The notes under the pieces: model-generated
Databases searched by the model: none
Told to the model about the DNA's origin: nothing
Seen by the model: only the letters and a program-made list of their open reading frames with translations
Shown here: positions 22,896 to 31,979 of the stretch, one piece after another
Layout: every line of letters begins with the position of its first letter
Position numbering within the stretch: the stretch's first letter is position 1
Origin: an uncultured Faecalibacterium sp.
Lineage (GTDB): Bacteria; Bacillota; Clostridia; Oscillospirales; Ruminococcaceae
Direction: 5' to 3'
Length of the DNA stretch: 37,924 bases
NCBI GenBank assembly: GCA_902463235.1
Contig: CABQER010000007.1
Coordinates: 1-37,924, forward strand
Translations under genes and position numbers: made by a program

Positions 22896-23756
22896 ATGAA
22901 AACACGCATTATTACTGCAATCGTGGGCATTCTGGTGCTCATTGGCGTGATGTTTACCTTCAACACCATGGTGTTCAATCTGGTGATCGCAGCCATCACC
23001 CTGATCGCCGTCCACGAAATTTACAGCGCCCTCGGCTTTGAAAAAAAGGACTGGCTCATGTACGCTGTGCTGGTACCCTACACATTGCTGGTCATGCTTT
23101 CCAGCTACAGCGCTATGCGCAAGCTGGTCATGCCGATGTCTTTTGTGCTGGTAACCTTTTTTGCCATCTATCTGGTGGTGCGCAATGGCACCATCAGCTA
23201 CCAGAAGGCCAGCGGTCTTTTGGTGTTTTCGGGCATCGTGATCTTCTGCTTCTACTCCTTCGTTCTGCTCAAGGAGCGTCTGCCGGTGGAAAAATTTGGC
23301 TATGACGCTGTTTTCTTCATTCTGCTCATACTCTGCTTTGCATGGGGCGGCGACACCTGCGCCTACTTTGCAGGCCGCGCTTTCGGCAAGCATAAGCTGT
23401 GCCCGGTGGTCAGTCCCAAAAAGACGGTGGAGGGTGCCATCGGCGGTGTGCTGGGCACCATGGTGTTCGGCGTGGTCGCTACCCTCATCTACTCTATTGC
23501 AGCAAACCGCATGGAAGCCTTTACCCGCTCTAATATCGGCGTTTCCATGTATGTTATTATCGCGCTGCTGGGCTGCATCGCCGCAGTGCTGGGCATCTAC
23601 GGCGACCTGTTTGCCAGCGTGGTCAAGCGCCAGTGCGGCATTAAGGACTACGGCACCATCTTCCCGGGTCACGGCGGCATTCTGGATCGCTTTGATAGTG
23701 TGATGTTCATTGCACCCTTCGTGACCATGGTCATCACCGCCGTGTTCTACGCCTGA
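22896..23756 (+). CDS. cdsA: phosphatidate cytidylyltransferase
   Basis: This membrane enzyme makes CDP-diacylglycerol from phosphatidic acid and CTP, the branch point of phospholipid synthesis. The 286 residues have multiple membrane segments and the family signature near the end: KDYGTIFPGHGGILDRFDS. I chose the ATG at 22896, after AAAGGAG. The longer frame from 22848 starts in the hairpin region without a ribosome binding site. It lies between uppS and dxr (19 nt). Confidence 0.95.
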   Translation: MKTRIITAIVGILVLIGVMFTFNTMVFNLVIAAITLIAVHEIYSALGFEKKDWLMYAVLVPYTLLVMLSSYSAMRKLVMPMSFVLVTFFAIYLVVRNGTISYQKASGLLVFSGIVIFCFYSFVLLKERLPVEKFGYDAVFFILLILCFAWGGDTCAYFAGRAFGKHKLCPVVSPKKTVEGAIGGVLGTMVFGVVATLIYSIAANRMEAFTRSNIGVSMYVIIALLGCIAAVLGIYGDLFASVVKRQCGIKDYGTIFPGHGGILDRFDSVMFIAPFVTMVITAVFYA

Positions 23757-23775
23757 TACAGGGGAGGAAACTGTT

Positions 23776-24927
23776 ATGTCTAAAAAAATTACGCTGCTGG
23801 GCTCTACCGGTTCCATCGGTACCCAAAGTCTGGATGTCATCCGCGCCCAAGGGTACGAGGTCTACGGCCTTTCTGCCCACAGCCATGTGGAAAAGATCTT
23901 ACAGCAGATCGAGGAGTTCCACCCGAAATATGTCTGCATGACCGACCCGGACGCCGCCGCAAAGCTGGATGCTGCGCTGGCAGGCCGGGCAAATGCGCCC
24001 AAGCTGCTCACCGGCCCGGAGGGGCTGAAGGAACTGGCAGCGCTGGACGGCCCGGACGTGGTGCTGAACAGCGTGGTGGGCATTGCCGGCCTTGGTGCCA
24101 GCCTGTGCGCCATCGAGAGCGGCCACGACTTGGCACTGGCTAACAAGGAGAGCCTTGTCACCGGTGGTCATCTGGTCACACAGGCTGTGGAAAAGCACGG
24201 CGTACAGCTGCTTCCTGTGGACAGCGAACACTCCGCCATCTTCCAGTGCCTGCAGGATAAGGAGAGCGCCCCCAGCCTGACCAAAATTCTGCTCACTGCC
24301 TCCGGCGGTCCCTTCTTTGGTATGACCACCGAGCAGCTGCGCGGCAAGACCCGTGCAGACGCCCTTAAACACCCCAACTGGAATATGGGCGCGAAGATCA
24401 CCATCGACTCCGCCACCCTGATGAACAAGGGACTGGAGCTCATCGAAGCCGTGTGGCTCTTTGGCCTGCCGCCGGAAAAAATCCAGATCGTGGTGCAGCG
24501 CCAGAGCATCGTCCACTCTGCGGTGCAGTTCAGCGATAATTCGATCATTGCCCAGCTGGGTGTGCCGGATATGCGCATCCCCATCCAGTACGCCCTGACC
24601 TACCCCAAGCGTGTGCCGGGCGTAGTGCCGGAGCTGGATTTCACCACCCTGAAGCTGCTCACCTTCGATGTAGCCGATGAAGAGACCTTCCGTTGCCTTG
24701 CCGCCTGCAAAAAGGCCATTCGCAAGGGCGGTCTTGGCCCCTGCGCCGCCAACGGTGCCAACGAGGAAGCCGTTAAGCTGTTCCTTGAGGACAAGATCGG
24801 CTTTTTGGATATCGGCCGTCTGGTGGAGGCTGTTGTGGACAGCGACAGCTTCGGCGGCGACTATACGCTGGCAGACGTGTACGAGTGCGACCGCATGGCG
24901 CGCGCATTCGTGCGGGCACACCTGTAA
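23776..24927 (+). CDS. dxr: 1-deoxy-D-xylulose 5-phosphate reductoisomerase
   Basis: Second step of the MEP isoprenoid pathway: DXP to 2-C-methyl-D-erythritol 4-phosphate with NADPH. The 383 residues show the NADPH motif LLGSTGSIGTQSLDV, the substrate and metal region PVDSEHSAIFQ, SGGPF, HPNWNMGAKITIDSATLMNK-type sequence, and NGANEEAV. The length is normal. GGGGAGGA precedes the ATG. It works with ispG, two genes downstream. Confidence 0.98.
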   Translation: MSKKITLLGSTGSIGTQSLDVIRAQGYEVYGLSAHSHVEKILQQIEEFHPKYVCMTDPDAAAKLDAALAGRANAPKLLTGPEGLKELAALDGPDVVLNSVVGIAGLGASLCAIESGHDLALANKESLVTGGHLVTQAVEKHGVQLLPVDSEHSAIFQCLQDKESAPSLTKILLTASGGPFFGMTTEQLRGKTRADALKHPNWNMGAKITIDSATLMNKGLELIEAVWLFGLPPEKIQIVVQRQSIVHSAVQFSDNSIIAQLGVPDMRIPIQYALTYPKRVPGVVPELDFTTLKLLTFDVADEETFRCLAACKKAIRKGGLGPCAANGANEEAVKLFLEDKIGFLDIGRLVEAVVDSDSFGGDYTLADVYECDRMARAFVRAHL

Positions 24928-24945
24928 CGCTTTATCAGCAATATA

Positions 24946-24980
24946 CGCCCCGGCGCTGTTTTTGTAACAGTTCCGGGGCG
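24946..24980 (+). promoter_or_regulatory. hairpin between dxr and rseP
   Basis: CGCCCCGG (24946-24953) pairs with CCGGGGCG (24973-24980); an inner CTGTT/AACAG stem extends it. It sits just before the rseP ribosome binding site. Without a T-run after it, it is probably a processing or translation-control element. Confidence 0.5.
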
Positions 24981-24994
24981 ATATAGGAGAACGA

Positions 24995-26107
24995 ATGTCA
25001 TTTATTATCACCATCCTTGCCGCGCTGCTTGTGTTCAGTGCGGTGATCGCCATCCACGAGTTCGGGCATTTTACTGTGGCAAAGCTCTGCGGCATTCAGG
25101 TCAACGAGTTTTCCATCGGCATGGGGCCGGTGCTCTGGAAAAAGAACCATAAAGGCACCCAGTACAGCCTGCGCGCCCTGCCTGTGGGTGGCTTTGTAGC
25201 GCTGGAAGGGGAGGAAAGCCCCGAAAGCCAGCAGGCAGAAGCTGCTCACGCTGCGCAGGAGCAGCCCGCCCCGGAGACGGAAGCGCCCGTGCAGCCCACC
25301 GGCGTCCCCCTGAACGAAGCGCCGGTGTGGCAGCGGGTACTGGTCATGGTGGCCGGTGCGGTCATGAACTTTGTGCTGGGCTTTGTGGTGCTGGTGATCC
25401 TCATCGCCGCCCAGAACGAGCCCATCACCAGCAAGACCATCTATGCCATTCAGGACGGTGCCCTCTGCGGGCAGACCGGCCTGCAGGCGGGGGACAAGGT
25501 TTTGGCGGTGAACGGCCGCCGCTGCTTTGTGGCCAACGATATCCTGTACGAGCTGGTGCGCACCCAGTCTTACAGTGCGGATTTTACCGTACTGCGGGAC
25601 GGCCAAAAGGTGCAGCTGCCGGGGGTGCAGTTCGACACATGGCAGGATGAAAAAGGCGAGACCCACATGAGCATCGGTTTTTCTGTCTACGGGCTGGAAA
25701 AGACCCCCGGCAACGTGCTGCGGGAGGCGGGCAACAGCGTGCTGTACTATGGGCGCATCGTGTTCACCTCCCTTGTGGACTTAGTGCGCGGGCGGGAAAG
25801 CATCAATAACCTCTCCGGTCCGGTGGGCATCGTGTCGGCCATCGGGCAGGCCGCCAGCTACGGCTGGCAGGACCTGCTGGAGCTGCTGGCGCTCATTACC
25901 GTCAACCTTGGCATCCTCAACCTACTGCCCTTCCCGGCGCTGGATGGCGGCAAGGTGGTATTCTTGGTCATTGAAGGCGTCACCGGCCATGCTGTGCCGG
26001 AAAAACTGCAAAGTGTGCTCACCCTTGCAACCTTTGGGCTGCTGTTCGGGTTGATGCTCTTTGCAACTTACAACGATATTCTCCGGCTCATCACCGGGAC
26101 AGTATAA
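24995..26107 (+). CDS. rseP: site-2 protease (RseP/RasP family M50 metalloprotease)
   Basis: A membrane zinc protease that cleaves transmembrane anchors such as anti-sigma factors. The 370 residues show HEFGH (H21, E22, H25) in the first membrane segment, a Glu/Ala-rich insert at about 70-105, a membrane segment at about 115-135, one PDZ-like domain (about 150-230; LCGQTGLQAGDKVLAV), and the second zinc-ligand motif NLLPFPALDGG near 309. AGGAGA precedes the ATG. It is in the usual dxr-rseP-ispG order. A substrate cannot be read here. Confidence 0.95.
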   Translation: MSFIITILAALLVFSAVIAIHEFGHFTVAKLCGIQVNEFSIGMGPVLWKKNHKGTQYSLRALPVGGFVALEGEESPESQQAEAAHAAQEQPAPETEAPVQPTGVPLNEAPVWQRVLVMVAGAVMNFVLGFVVLVILIAAQNEPITSKTIYAIQDGALCGQTGLQAGDKVLAVNGRRCFVANDILYELVRTQSYSADFTVLRDGQKVQLPGVQFDTWQDEKGETHMSIGFSVYGLEKTPGNVLREAGNSVLYYGRIVFTSLVDLVRGRESINNLSGPVGIVSAIGQAASYGWQDLLELLALITVNLGILNLLPFPALDGGKVVFLVIEGVTGHAVPEKLQSVLTLATFGLLFGLMLFATYNDILRLITGTV

Positions 26108-26122
26108 GAAAGGGGAACCCTT

Positions 26123-27169
26123 ATGCGGCAGAAAAAACGCGAAGTGAAGATCGGCAATGTGACCATCGGCGGCAGCAACCCCATTGCGGTGCAGACCATG
26201 CTCAATGTGCCGGTGGAGGACATCGAGGGCAATGTGGCGCAGGCCAAGCGGTGCGAGGCCGCAGGCTGCCAGATCTTGCGGGTGACCTGCCCCAGCCCGG
26301 CAGATGCAAAGTGCATCGAGGCTGTCAAAAATGCAGTGAACATCCCCATCGTGGCAGATATCCACTTTGACTACAAGGCAGCGCTGGCCTGTGCCGATGT
26401 AGGTGTTGATAAGATCCGCATCAACCCGGGCAACATCGGCGACGACGACCGGGTAAAGGCGGTGGTGGACGCCTGCCAGCAGAAGAACATCCCCATCCGC
26501 ATCGGTGTCAACGGCGGCAGTCTGGAAAAGCACATTCTGGCCCGTTACGGCGCACCCACCCCGGAAGCCATGGTGGAAAGCGCTTTGTACCATGTGCGCC
26601 TGCTGGAAAAGTTCGATTTCAATAACATCGTCATCTCCATCAAAAACTCCAACGTGCCCCGCATGATGGAGGCCTACCGCCAGCTCAGCGCCGTCACCGA
26701 CTATCCGCTCCATGTGGGCGTCACCGAAGCCGGTACCTACCAGATGGGTCTGCTGAAAAGCGGCATGGGCATCGGCGGAATGCTGCTGGAGGGCATCGGC
26801 GACACCATCCGCGTGTCGCTGGCTGCTGAGCCGGAAAAAGAGGTGGAAGCGGGCTTCAACATCCTGCGCGCCGTGGGCTTTCCGGTCACCGGGCCGGAGG
26901 TCATCACCTGTCCCACCTGCGGACGCACCCAGTACCCCTGCACTGAGATCGCCAACGAGGTGGAAAAACGGCTGCAGGGCTACAAAAAGTCCATCAAGGT
27001 GGCCGTGATGGGGTGCGTTGTCAACGGCCCCGGCGAAGCGCGTGAAGCCGATATCGGCATTGCGGGTGGCAAGGGTGAAGCCGTGCTGTTCATCCACGGC
27101 AAGCCCATCAAAAAGCTGACCGGCGATAACATTCTGGATCAGTTCATGGACGAGATCTATAAACTGTAA
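26123..27169 (+). CDS. ispG: 4-hydroxy-3-methylbut-2-enyl diphosphate synthase
   Basis: Iron-sulfur enzyme of the MEP pathway, converting MEcPP to HMBPP; it needs ferredoxin or flavodoxin as electron donor. The 348 residues form a TIM-barrel half (IGGSNPIAVQTMLNVPVED; INPGNIGDDDRV) and a C-terminal cluster domain with cysteines in CPTCGRTQYPC and GCVVNGPGEA. The length fits the short bacterial form. It is 15 nt after rseP and ended by a terminator. Confidence 0.98.
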   Translation: MRQKKREVKIGNVTIGGSNPIAVQTMLNVPVEDIEGNVAQAKRCEAAGCQILRVTCPSPADAKCIEAVKNAVNIPIVADIHFDYKAALACADVGVDKIRINPGNIGDDDRVKAVVDACQQKNIPIRIGVNGGSLEKHILARYGAPTPEAMVESALYHVRLLEKFDFNNIVISIKNSNVPRMMEAYRQLSAVTDYPLHVGVTEAGTYQMGLLKSGMGIGGMLLEGIGDTIRVSLAAEPEKEVEAGFNILRAVGFPVTGPEVITCPTCGRTQYPCTEIANEVEKRLQGYKKSIKVAVMGCVVNGPGEAREADIGIAGGKGEAVLFIHGKPIKKLTGDNILDQFMDEIYKL

Positions 27170-27183
27170 GCATTCTTTTCACT

Positions 27184-27219
27184 ACTGCCACACCCGCAAA
27201 AACGGGTGCGGCAGTTTGT
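27184..27219 (+). terminator. terminator of the pyrH-ispG cluster
   Basis: ACTGCC-CACCCG (27184-27196) pairs with CGGGTG-GGCAGT (27203-27215), one mismatch, CAAAAA loop, then a short T stretch TTTG. Weak tail, so some read-through into polC is likely; I see no clear separate polC promoter. Confidence 0.65.
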
Positions 27220-27253
27220 GCTGTAAAGAACCCACCAAAAAGGAGTACCATTT

Positions 27254-30200
27254 GTGAAACCACTTGTTTCCCAGCTGTGGCCGCAGTTTATGGCGGACCC
27301 GGATTTTGCGGCCTGCTTCGGGCAGGTGATCGTGGAGCACGCCCGGATGCTGCGGCAGGACCGGCAGGTCGAGTTTACCCTGCGCAGCGCCGCCCCGCTG
27401 GATCAGAACCTCTGTGCCCGGTTGCTTGCTTCCCTGCAGCCGGACTACGAGGGCTTTGAGCTGAAGATCAAAAACCTGTTCGGCTATGCCATGCTGGACG
27501 AACACGCTCTGCGTACCCTGCTGGAGGACATGAAGCGGGACGGTGTGCCCATCAACGGCTTTCTGGACCGGAGCAGCATTACCATCACCGGACAGAATAT
27601 CACGGTGGGGGTGTGCCACGGCACAAAGTTTTTGCAGGAGATGGGCTTTGAGGAACTGCTTGCCAAGCGCATTGCTGAGCACACCGGCATTACCCCCAAG
27701 GTGACGCTGCAAAGCGCGGTGACTGCGGCCGAGCAGCAGCAGATGGAAGAAAAGCTGGAACGCAAGATTGCACCGCCGGTGGTCAAATTTGAGAAAAAGA
27801 ACACCGCACCGTCTATCAAAGTGGAGGGACTCAACCTTACCGACAAGCCGGTCACCATCTTCCACGGCAAAATGTTCACCCCCAAAAACCTCACGCCCCT
27901 CAAGGATTTGGGCGGCGAGGGCGGAAAGTGCATGATCTGGGGCGATGTGTTCTTTACCGAGGTCAAGGGCAACTACCGCAAGATCTACACCGTGTCCATC
28001 ACCGACTATACCGGCTCGATCAACCTGAAGGTCCGCGCACAGGAAGGAGAGGACTGCTCCAAGTGGGAGAGCATCGGCAAGGGCAGCACGGTCATCGTAC
28101 GGGGCGACTGCTCCTACGATAAATACGAGCACGACTACATCGTGTACCCCTACGATGTGCTGATCGTGGAGCGCAAAAAGCGGGAGGATACCGCCCCGGA
28201 AAAGCGGGTGGAGCTGCATCTGCACACCAAGCTTTCCAGCATGGACGGCTTTTGCGACCCCGGCGGCATCGTCAAGCTGGCGCACCGCATGGGACACCCC
28301 GCCATTGCCATCACCGACCACGGCGTGTGTCAGGGCTACCCCGAAGCCATGCTGGCAGCCGATGACATCCACAAAAAGGACCCGGACTTCAAACTCATCT
28401 ACGGGTGCGAAGCCTATTTTGTGGATGACATGGTGCCCTGCGTCTACGGCGTAAAGGATCAGCCGCTGGACGGCGAGTTCTGCGTGTTCGACACCGAGAC
28501 CACCGGTCTTGACCCCGGGGTGGAGTACCTTACCGAGATCGGCGCGGTCATCATCCGCAACGGTGAGGTAGTGGAGGAATTCGACACCTTCGTCAAGCCC
28601 GGCAAGCCCATCACCCCCAAGATCACCGAGCTGACCGGCATCACCAACGAGATGGTAGCGGATGCCCCCAGTGAAAAGGAAGCGCTGGAAGCCTTTCTTG
28701 CCTTTGCGGGCGACCGCATTCTGGTGGGGCACAACGTCCACGCCTTTGATATGCGCTTTCTGCGGGCAGCCGCCAAGCGCAGCGGCATCAAGTTGGAGCC
28801 CACCTATATCGACACCCTGACCATGGCGCAGACCATGTACCCGGGTCTGCACAACTATAAGCAGGGCACCATCAACAAGCATCTGGAGCTGCCCACCTAC
28901 GAGGCGCACCGCGCCTGCGAGGACTCCGCTGCGCTGGGACGCATCTTCTGCGTGATGCTGAACGACCTTGCGGAAAAAGAGGTAACGAAGGTCAGCGAGA
29001 TCAACACCGGTCTTGGCGGCAACCGCGAGGTACTGAAAAAGAAATACTACCACCTGATCATTCTGGTCAAAAACCAGATGGGTCTGAAAAATCTGTATAA
29101 AATCGTCAGCGAGGCGCACGTCAACTACTTCTTCAAAAAGCCCCGCGTGCCCCGCAGTTTGCTGAACAAGTACCGGGACGGCTTGCTGCTTACCAGCGCC
29201 TGTGAGGCAGGCGAGCTGTACCGCGCCATCGTGGACGGCACCAGCTACGAGGAACTGAAAAAGATCGCCGCCTACTACGATATCCTTGAGATCCAGCCGC
29301 TGGGCAACAACGCCTATATGGTGCGGGACGGCAAGGTGGACAGCGAGGAGCGAATCAAGGAGTTCAACCGCACCGTCATCAAGCTGGGCGAGGATCTGCA
29401 CAAGCCGGTCATCGCCACCGGCGACGTGCACTTTACCGAGCCGGAGGATGCGATCTACCGCGCTGTATTGCAGGCGGGCAACGGCTTTAAGGATGCCGAC
29501 AACCAGCCGCCGCTGTTCTTCCGCACCACGCAGGATATGCTGGCACAGTTCTACTATCTGCCCAAGGAAAAGGCCTACGAGGTTGTGGTAAAGAACCCCC
29601 GCAAGATCGCCGCCATGATCGATAACAATGTGCGCGCCATCCCCCGGGGCACCTACCCGCCCAGCATTGAAGGCGCAGAGCAGCAGCTGCGCGATGCCAC
29701 ATGGGAACACGCCAAGCGGGATTACGGCGACCCCTTGCCTGAGATCGTGGAAAAGCGGCTGCAAAAGGAGCTGGATTCCATCTGCGGCCACGGCTACGCG
29801 GTTCTGTACGTCATTGCGGTCAAGCTGGTGGCCTACTCCAATGCGGGCGGCTATCAGGTGGGCAGCCGTGGCTCGGTCGGCTCCTCCGCTGTGGCGCACT
29901 TCTCCGGCATTTCGGAGGTGAACAGCCTGCCGCCCCACTACCGCTGCCCCAAGTGCAAGCACAGCGAGTTCATCACCGACGGCAGCGTGGACGATGGCTT
30001 TGACCTGCCGGACAAAAACTGCCCCCACTGCGGCACCCGGATGCTGGTGGACGGCCACGACATCCCCTTCGAGACCTTCCTCGGCTTCTACGGCGATAAG
30101 GAGCCGGATATCGACCTGAACTTCTCCGGCGAGTACCAGTCCAACGTGCACCGCTACACCGAGGAACTGTTCGGCAAGGCCAACGTGTTCAAGGCCGGTA

Positions 30201-31543
30201 CGGTGTCCGGCATTCAGGATAAAACTGCCTACGGCTACGTTAAAAAGTATCTGGACGAGCGGCAGCGCACCGTCAACCACGCCGAGGAAAACCGCCTGAC
30301 GCTGGGCTGCACCGGCGTCAAACGCACCACCGGTCAGCACCCCGGCGGCATGGTAGTCGTGCCGGACACCTACGAGATCTACGATTTCTGCCCCATCCAG
30401 CACCCGGCGGATGACGTGGCGGGCGGCCTGCTGACCACCCACTTCGAGTTCAAGTATCTGCACGACACCTTGCTCAAGCTGGACGAACTGGGCCACGATA
30501 TGCCCACCTTCTACAAGTATTTTGAGGAGTACACCGGTATCCCCATCGACAGCATCCCCATGAACGACCCCAAGGTGTACAGCCTGCTGACCAGCCCGGA
30601 AGCGCTGGGCGTGACCCCGGAGCAGATCGACAGCCAGACCGGCACCTTCGGCATCCCGGAAATGGGCACGAACTTCGTGCGCGGAATGCTGGTGGAAGCA
30701 CGGCCTAAGAATTTCTCCGAGCTGATCCAGATCTCCGGTCTGTCCCACGGTACGGACGTGTGGACGGGCAACGCGGACGAGCTGATCCGCAGCGGTACCT
30801 GCACCATTGCAGAGGTCATCGGCTGCCGTGACAGTATCATGCTGTACCTGCTGCGCAAGGGGCTGGAACCCAAGATGGCCTTTGATATCATGGAAGCCGT
30901 GCGTAAGGGTAAGGTGGCCAAGGGCGGCTTCCAGCCGGGCTGGGAGGAAGCCATGCGGGAACACGAGGTACCGGACTGGTACATCGAGAGCTGCCGCAAG
31001 ATCAAGTATATGTTCCCCAAGGCCCATGCTGTGGCCTACCTGATGAGCGCCATCCGGCTGATGTGGTACAAGATCTACAAGCCGCAGGCGTTCTATGCGG
31101 TGTACTTTACCGTGCGCGGCGATGATATCGACTACGAAGCCGCCATTGGCGGCGCTGCCGTGGCGCGCGCCCACATGGAAGCAGTCAAGCGCCGCCTGAA
31201 GGAGGAAAAGAACGCCAAGGACGAGGACGTGCTGGTCAGCTTACAGCTGGTCAACGAGATGCTGAGCCGCGGGTACGAGTTTTTGCCCATCGAGCTGGGC
31301 AAGAGCCGCGGTTCCAAGTATGTGGTGGAGGACGACAAGGTGCGTCTGCCCTTCAGCGCCCTGAAGGGATTAGGCGGTGCCGCCGCCGAGGCACTGGAGC
31401 GGGTGACCATCCACGGAGAGGAATATATCTCGGTGGAGGAGCTGCAGCAGGCCTCCGGCGTGGGCAGCAGCATTCTGGATCGTCTGCGTCAGGTGGGGGC
31501 ACTGGGCGACCTGCCCGAGAGCAGCCAGGTGAGCTTCTTCTAA
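27254..31543 (+). CDS. polC: DNA polymerase III alpha subunit, PolC type
   Basis: The main replicative polymerase of low-GC-type Gram-positives, with built-in proofreading. The 1429 residues match PolC. In order: an N-terminal region (1-220), an OB-fold (about 225-300), a PHP domain starting near 318 (VELHLHTKLSSMDGF) split by a DEDDh exonuclease (about 410-590; FCVFDTETTGL), a zinc-binding block near 897 (CPKC...CPHC), the polymerase active site near 950 (EPDIDLNFSGEYQ), and a C-terminal helix-hairpin region. It starts with GTG after AAAGGAG. A strong terminator follows. Confidence 0.98.
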   Translation: MKPLVSQLWPQFMADPDFAACFGQVIVEHARMLRQDRQVEFTLRSAAPLDQNLCARLLASLQPDYEGFELKIKNLFGYAMLDEHALRTLLEDMKRDGVPINGFLDRSSITITGQNITVGVCHGTKFLQEMGFEELLAKRIAEHTGITPKVTLQSAVTAAEQQQMEEKLERKIAPPVVKFEKKNTAPSIKVEGLNLTDKPVTIFHGKMFTPKNLTPLKDLGGEGGKCMIWGDVFFTEVKGNYRKIYTVSITDYTGSINLKVRAQEGEDCSKWESIGKGSTVIVRGDCSYDKYEHDYIVYPYDVLIVERKKREDTAPEKRVELHLHTKLSSMDGFCDPGGIVKLAHRMGHPAIAITDHGVCQGYPEAMLAADDIHKKDPDFKLIYGCEAYFVDDMVPCVYGVKDQPLDGEFCVFDTETTGLDPGVEYLTEIGAVIIRNGEVVEEFDTFVKPGKPITPKITELTGITNEMVADAPSEKEALEAFLAFAGDRILVGHNVHAFDMRFLRAAAKRSGIKLEPTYIDTLTMAQTMYPGLHNYKQGTINKHLELPTYEAHRACEDSAALGRIFCVMLNDLAEKEVTKVSEINTGLGGNREVLKKKYYHLIILVKNQMGLKNLYKIVSEAHVNYFFKKPRVPRSLLNKYRDGLLLTSACEAGELYRAIVDGTSYEELKKIAAYYDILEIQPLGNNAYMVRDGKVDSEERIKEFNRTVIKLGEDLHKPVIATGDVHFTEPEDAIYRAVLQAGNGFKDADNQPPLFFRTTQDMLAQFYYLPKEKAYEVVVKNPRKIAAMIDNNVRAIPRGTYPPSIEGAEQQLRDATWEHAKRDYGDPLPEIVEKRLQKELDSICGHGYAVLYVIAVKLVAYSNAGGYQVGSRGSVGSSAVAHFSGISEVNSLPPHYRCPKCKHSEFITDGSVDDGFDLPDKNCPHCGTRMLVDGHDIPFETFLGFYGDKEPDIDLNFSGEYQSNVHRYTEELFGKANVFKAGTVSGIQDKTAYGYVKKYLDERQRTVNHAEENRLTLGCTGVKRTTGQHPGGMVVVPDTYEIYDFCPIQHPADDVAGGLLTTHFEFKYLHDTLLKLDELGHDMPTFYKYFEEYTGIPIDSIPMNDPKVYSLLTSPEALGVTPEQIDSQTGTFGIPEMGTNFVRGMLVEARPKNFSELIQISGLSHGTDVWTGNADELIRSGTCTIAEVIGCRDSIMLYLLRKGLEPKMAFDIMEAVRKGKVAKGGFQPGWEEAMREHEVPDWYIESCRKIKYMFPKAHAVAYLMSAIRLMWYKIYKPQAFYAVYFTVRGDDIDYEAAIGGAAVARAHMEAVKRRLKEEKNAKDEDVLVSLQLVNEMLSRGYEFLPIELGKSRGSKYVVEDDKVRLPFSALKGLGGAAAEALERVTIHGEEYISVEELQQASGVGSSILDRLRQVGALGDLPESSQVSFF

Positions 31544-31557
31544 AAACATGACAAAGC

Positions 31558-31603
31558 AAAAAATCTCCGCGTCTGGTTCAGCGCCCGACGCGGAGATTTT
31601 TAT
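31558..31603. terminator. bidirectional terminator after polC
   Basis: AAATCTCCGCGTC (31561-31573) pairs with GACGCGGAGATTT (31587-31599), with A-run before and T-run after, serving polC and the converging minus-strand operon. Confidence 0.92.
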
Positions 31604-31640
31604 TGCTTATTTGGCGGTGTTGTTCCGTCGCCGATAGGAA

Positions 31641-31952
31641 TCAGTCGATGGCGTACTCATCGGAGTCGATATAGGCCTGATAAAAGTCGTTCTCGGCGTC
31701 CTCTGCAGTGTAATCGTCCGGGAACTCTTTTTCCAGATAGACGTTGATCCCGCTGAGGTAAAAGCCGATAGCACCCTGTTCCAGCTGGTTGGGTTCGTAC
31801 AGCGGCATCATCTGTTTGACCACCCAGCCCTTATTGATCCAATGGTCCAGCAGATCCTCCACGCGGGGAATGTCCTCCATAAACAACCGGTCGCAGTTGC
31901 GGATCTCTCTGGGGTTGCCGTCATTGATGTGAATCAGTTTGCACTTTTTCAT
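31641..31952 (-). CDS. hypothetical protein, acidic, 103 residues
   Basis: An unrecognised small soluble protein (starts MKKCKLIHINDGNPREI, ends in an acidic DSDEYAID tail). No membrane segment or signal peptide. Predicted mixed alpha/beta with a central hydrophobic strand (GAIGFYLSGINVYLE). A good AAGGAG ribosome binding site precedes the ATG. It lies 27 nt after the FakA-like gene, so it is probably the last gene of the asp23-fakA operon. No function is suggested beyond that association. Confidence 0.75.
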   Translation of the reverse strand: MKKCKLIHINDGNPREIRNCDRLFMEDIPRVEDLLDHWINKGWVVKQMMPLYEPNQLEQGAIGFYLSGINVYLEKEFPDDYTAEDAENDFYQAYIDSDEYAID

Positions 31953-31979
31953 TGGAATGCTCCTTACAGGGGGGGATGC

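Noticed and set aside
27182..31174. 1330-codon open frame on the minus strand opposite polC
   Set aside because: It is the antisense shadow of polC: GC-rich codon bias keeps the opposite frame open. The plus strand has all PolC motifs, and the antisense peptide is His/Val/Gly-rich without domains.
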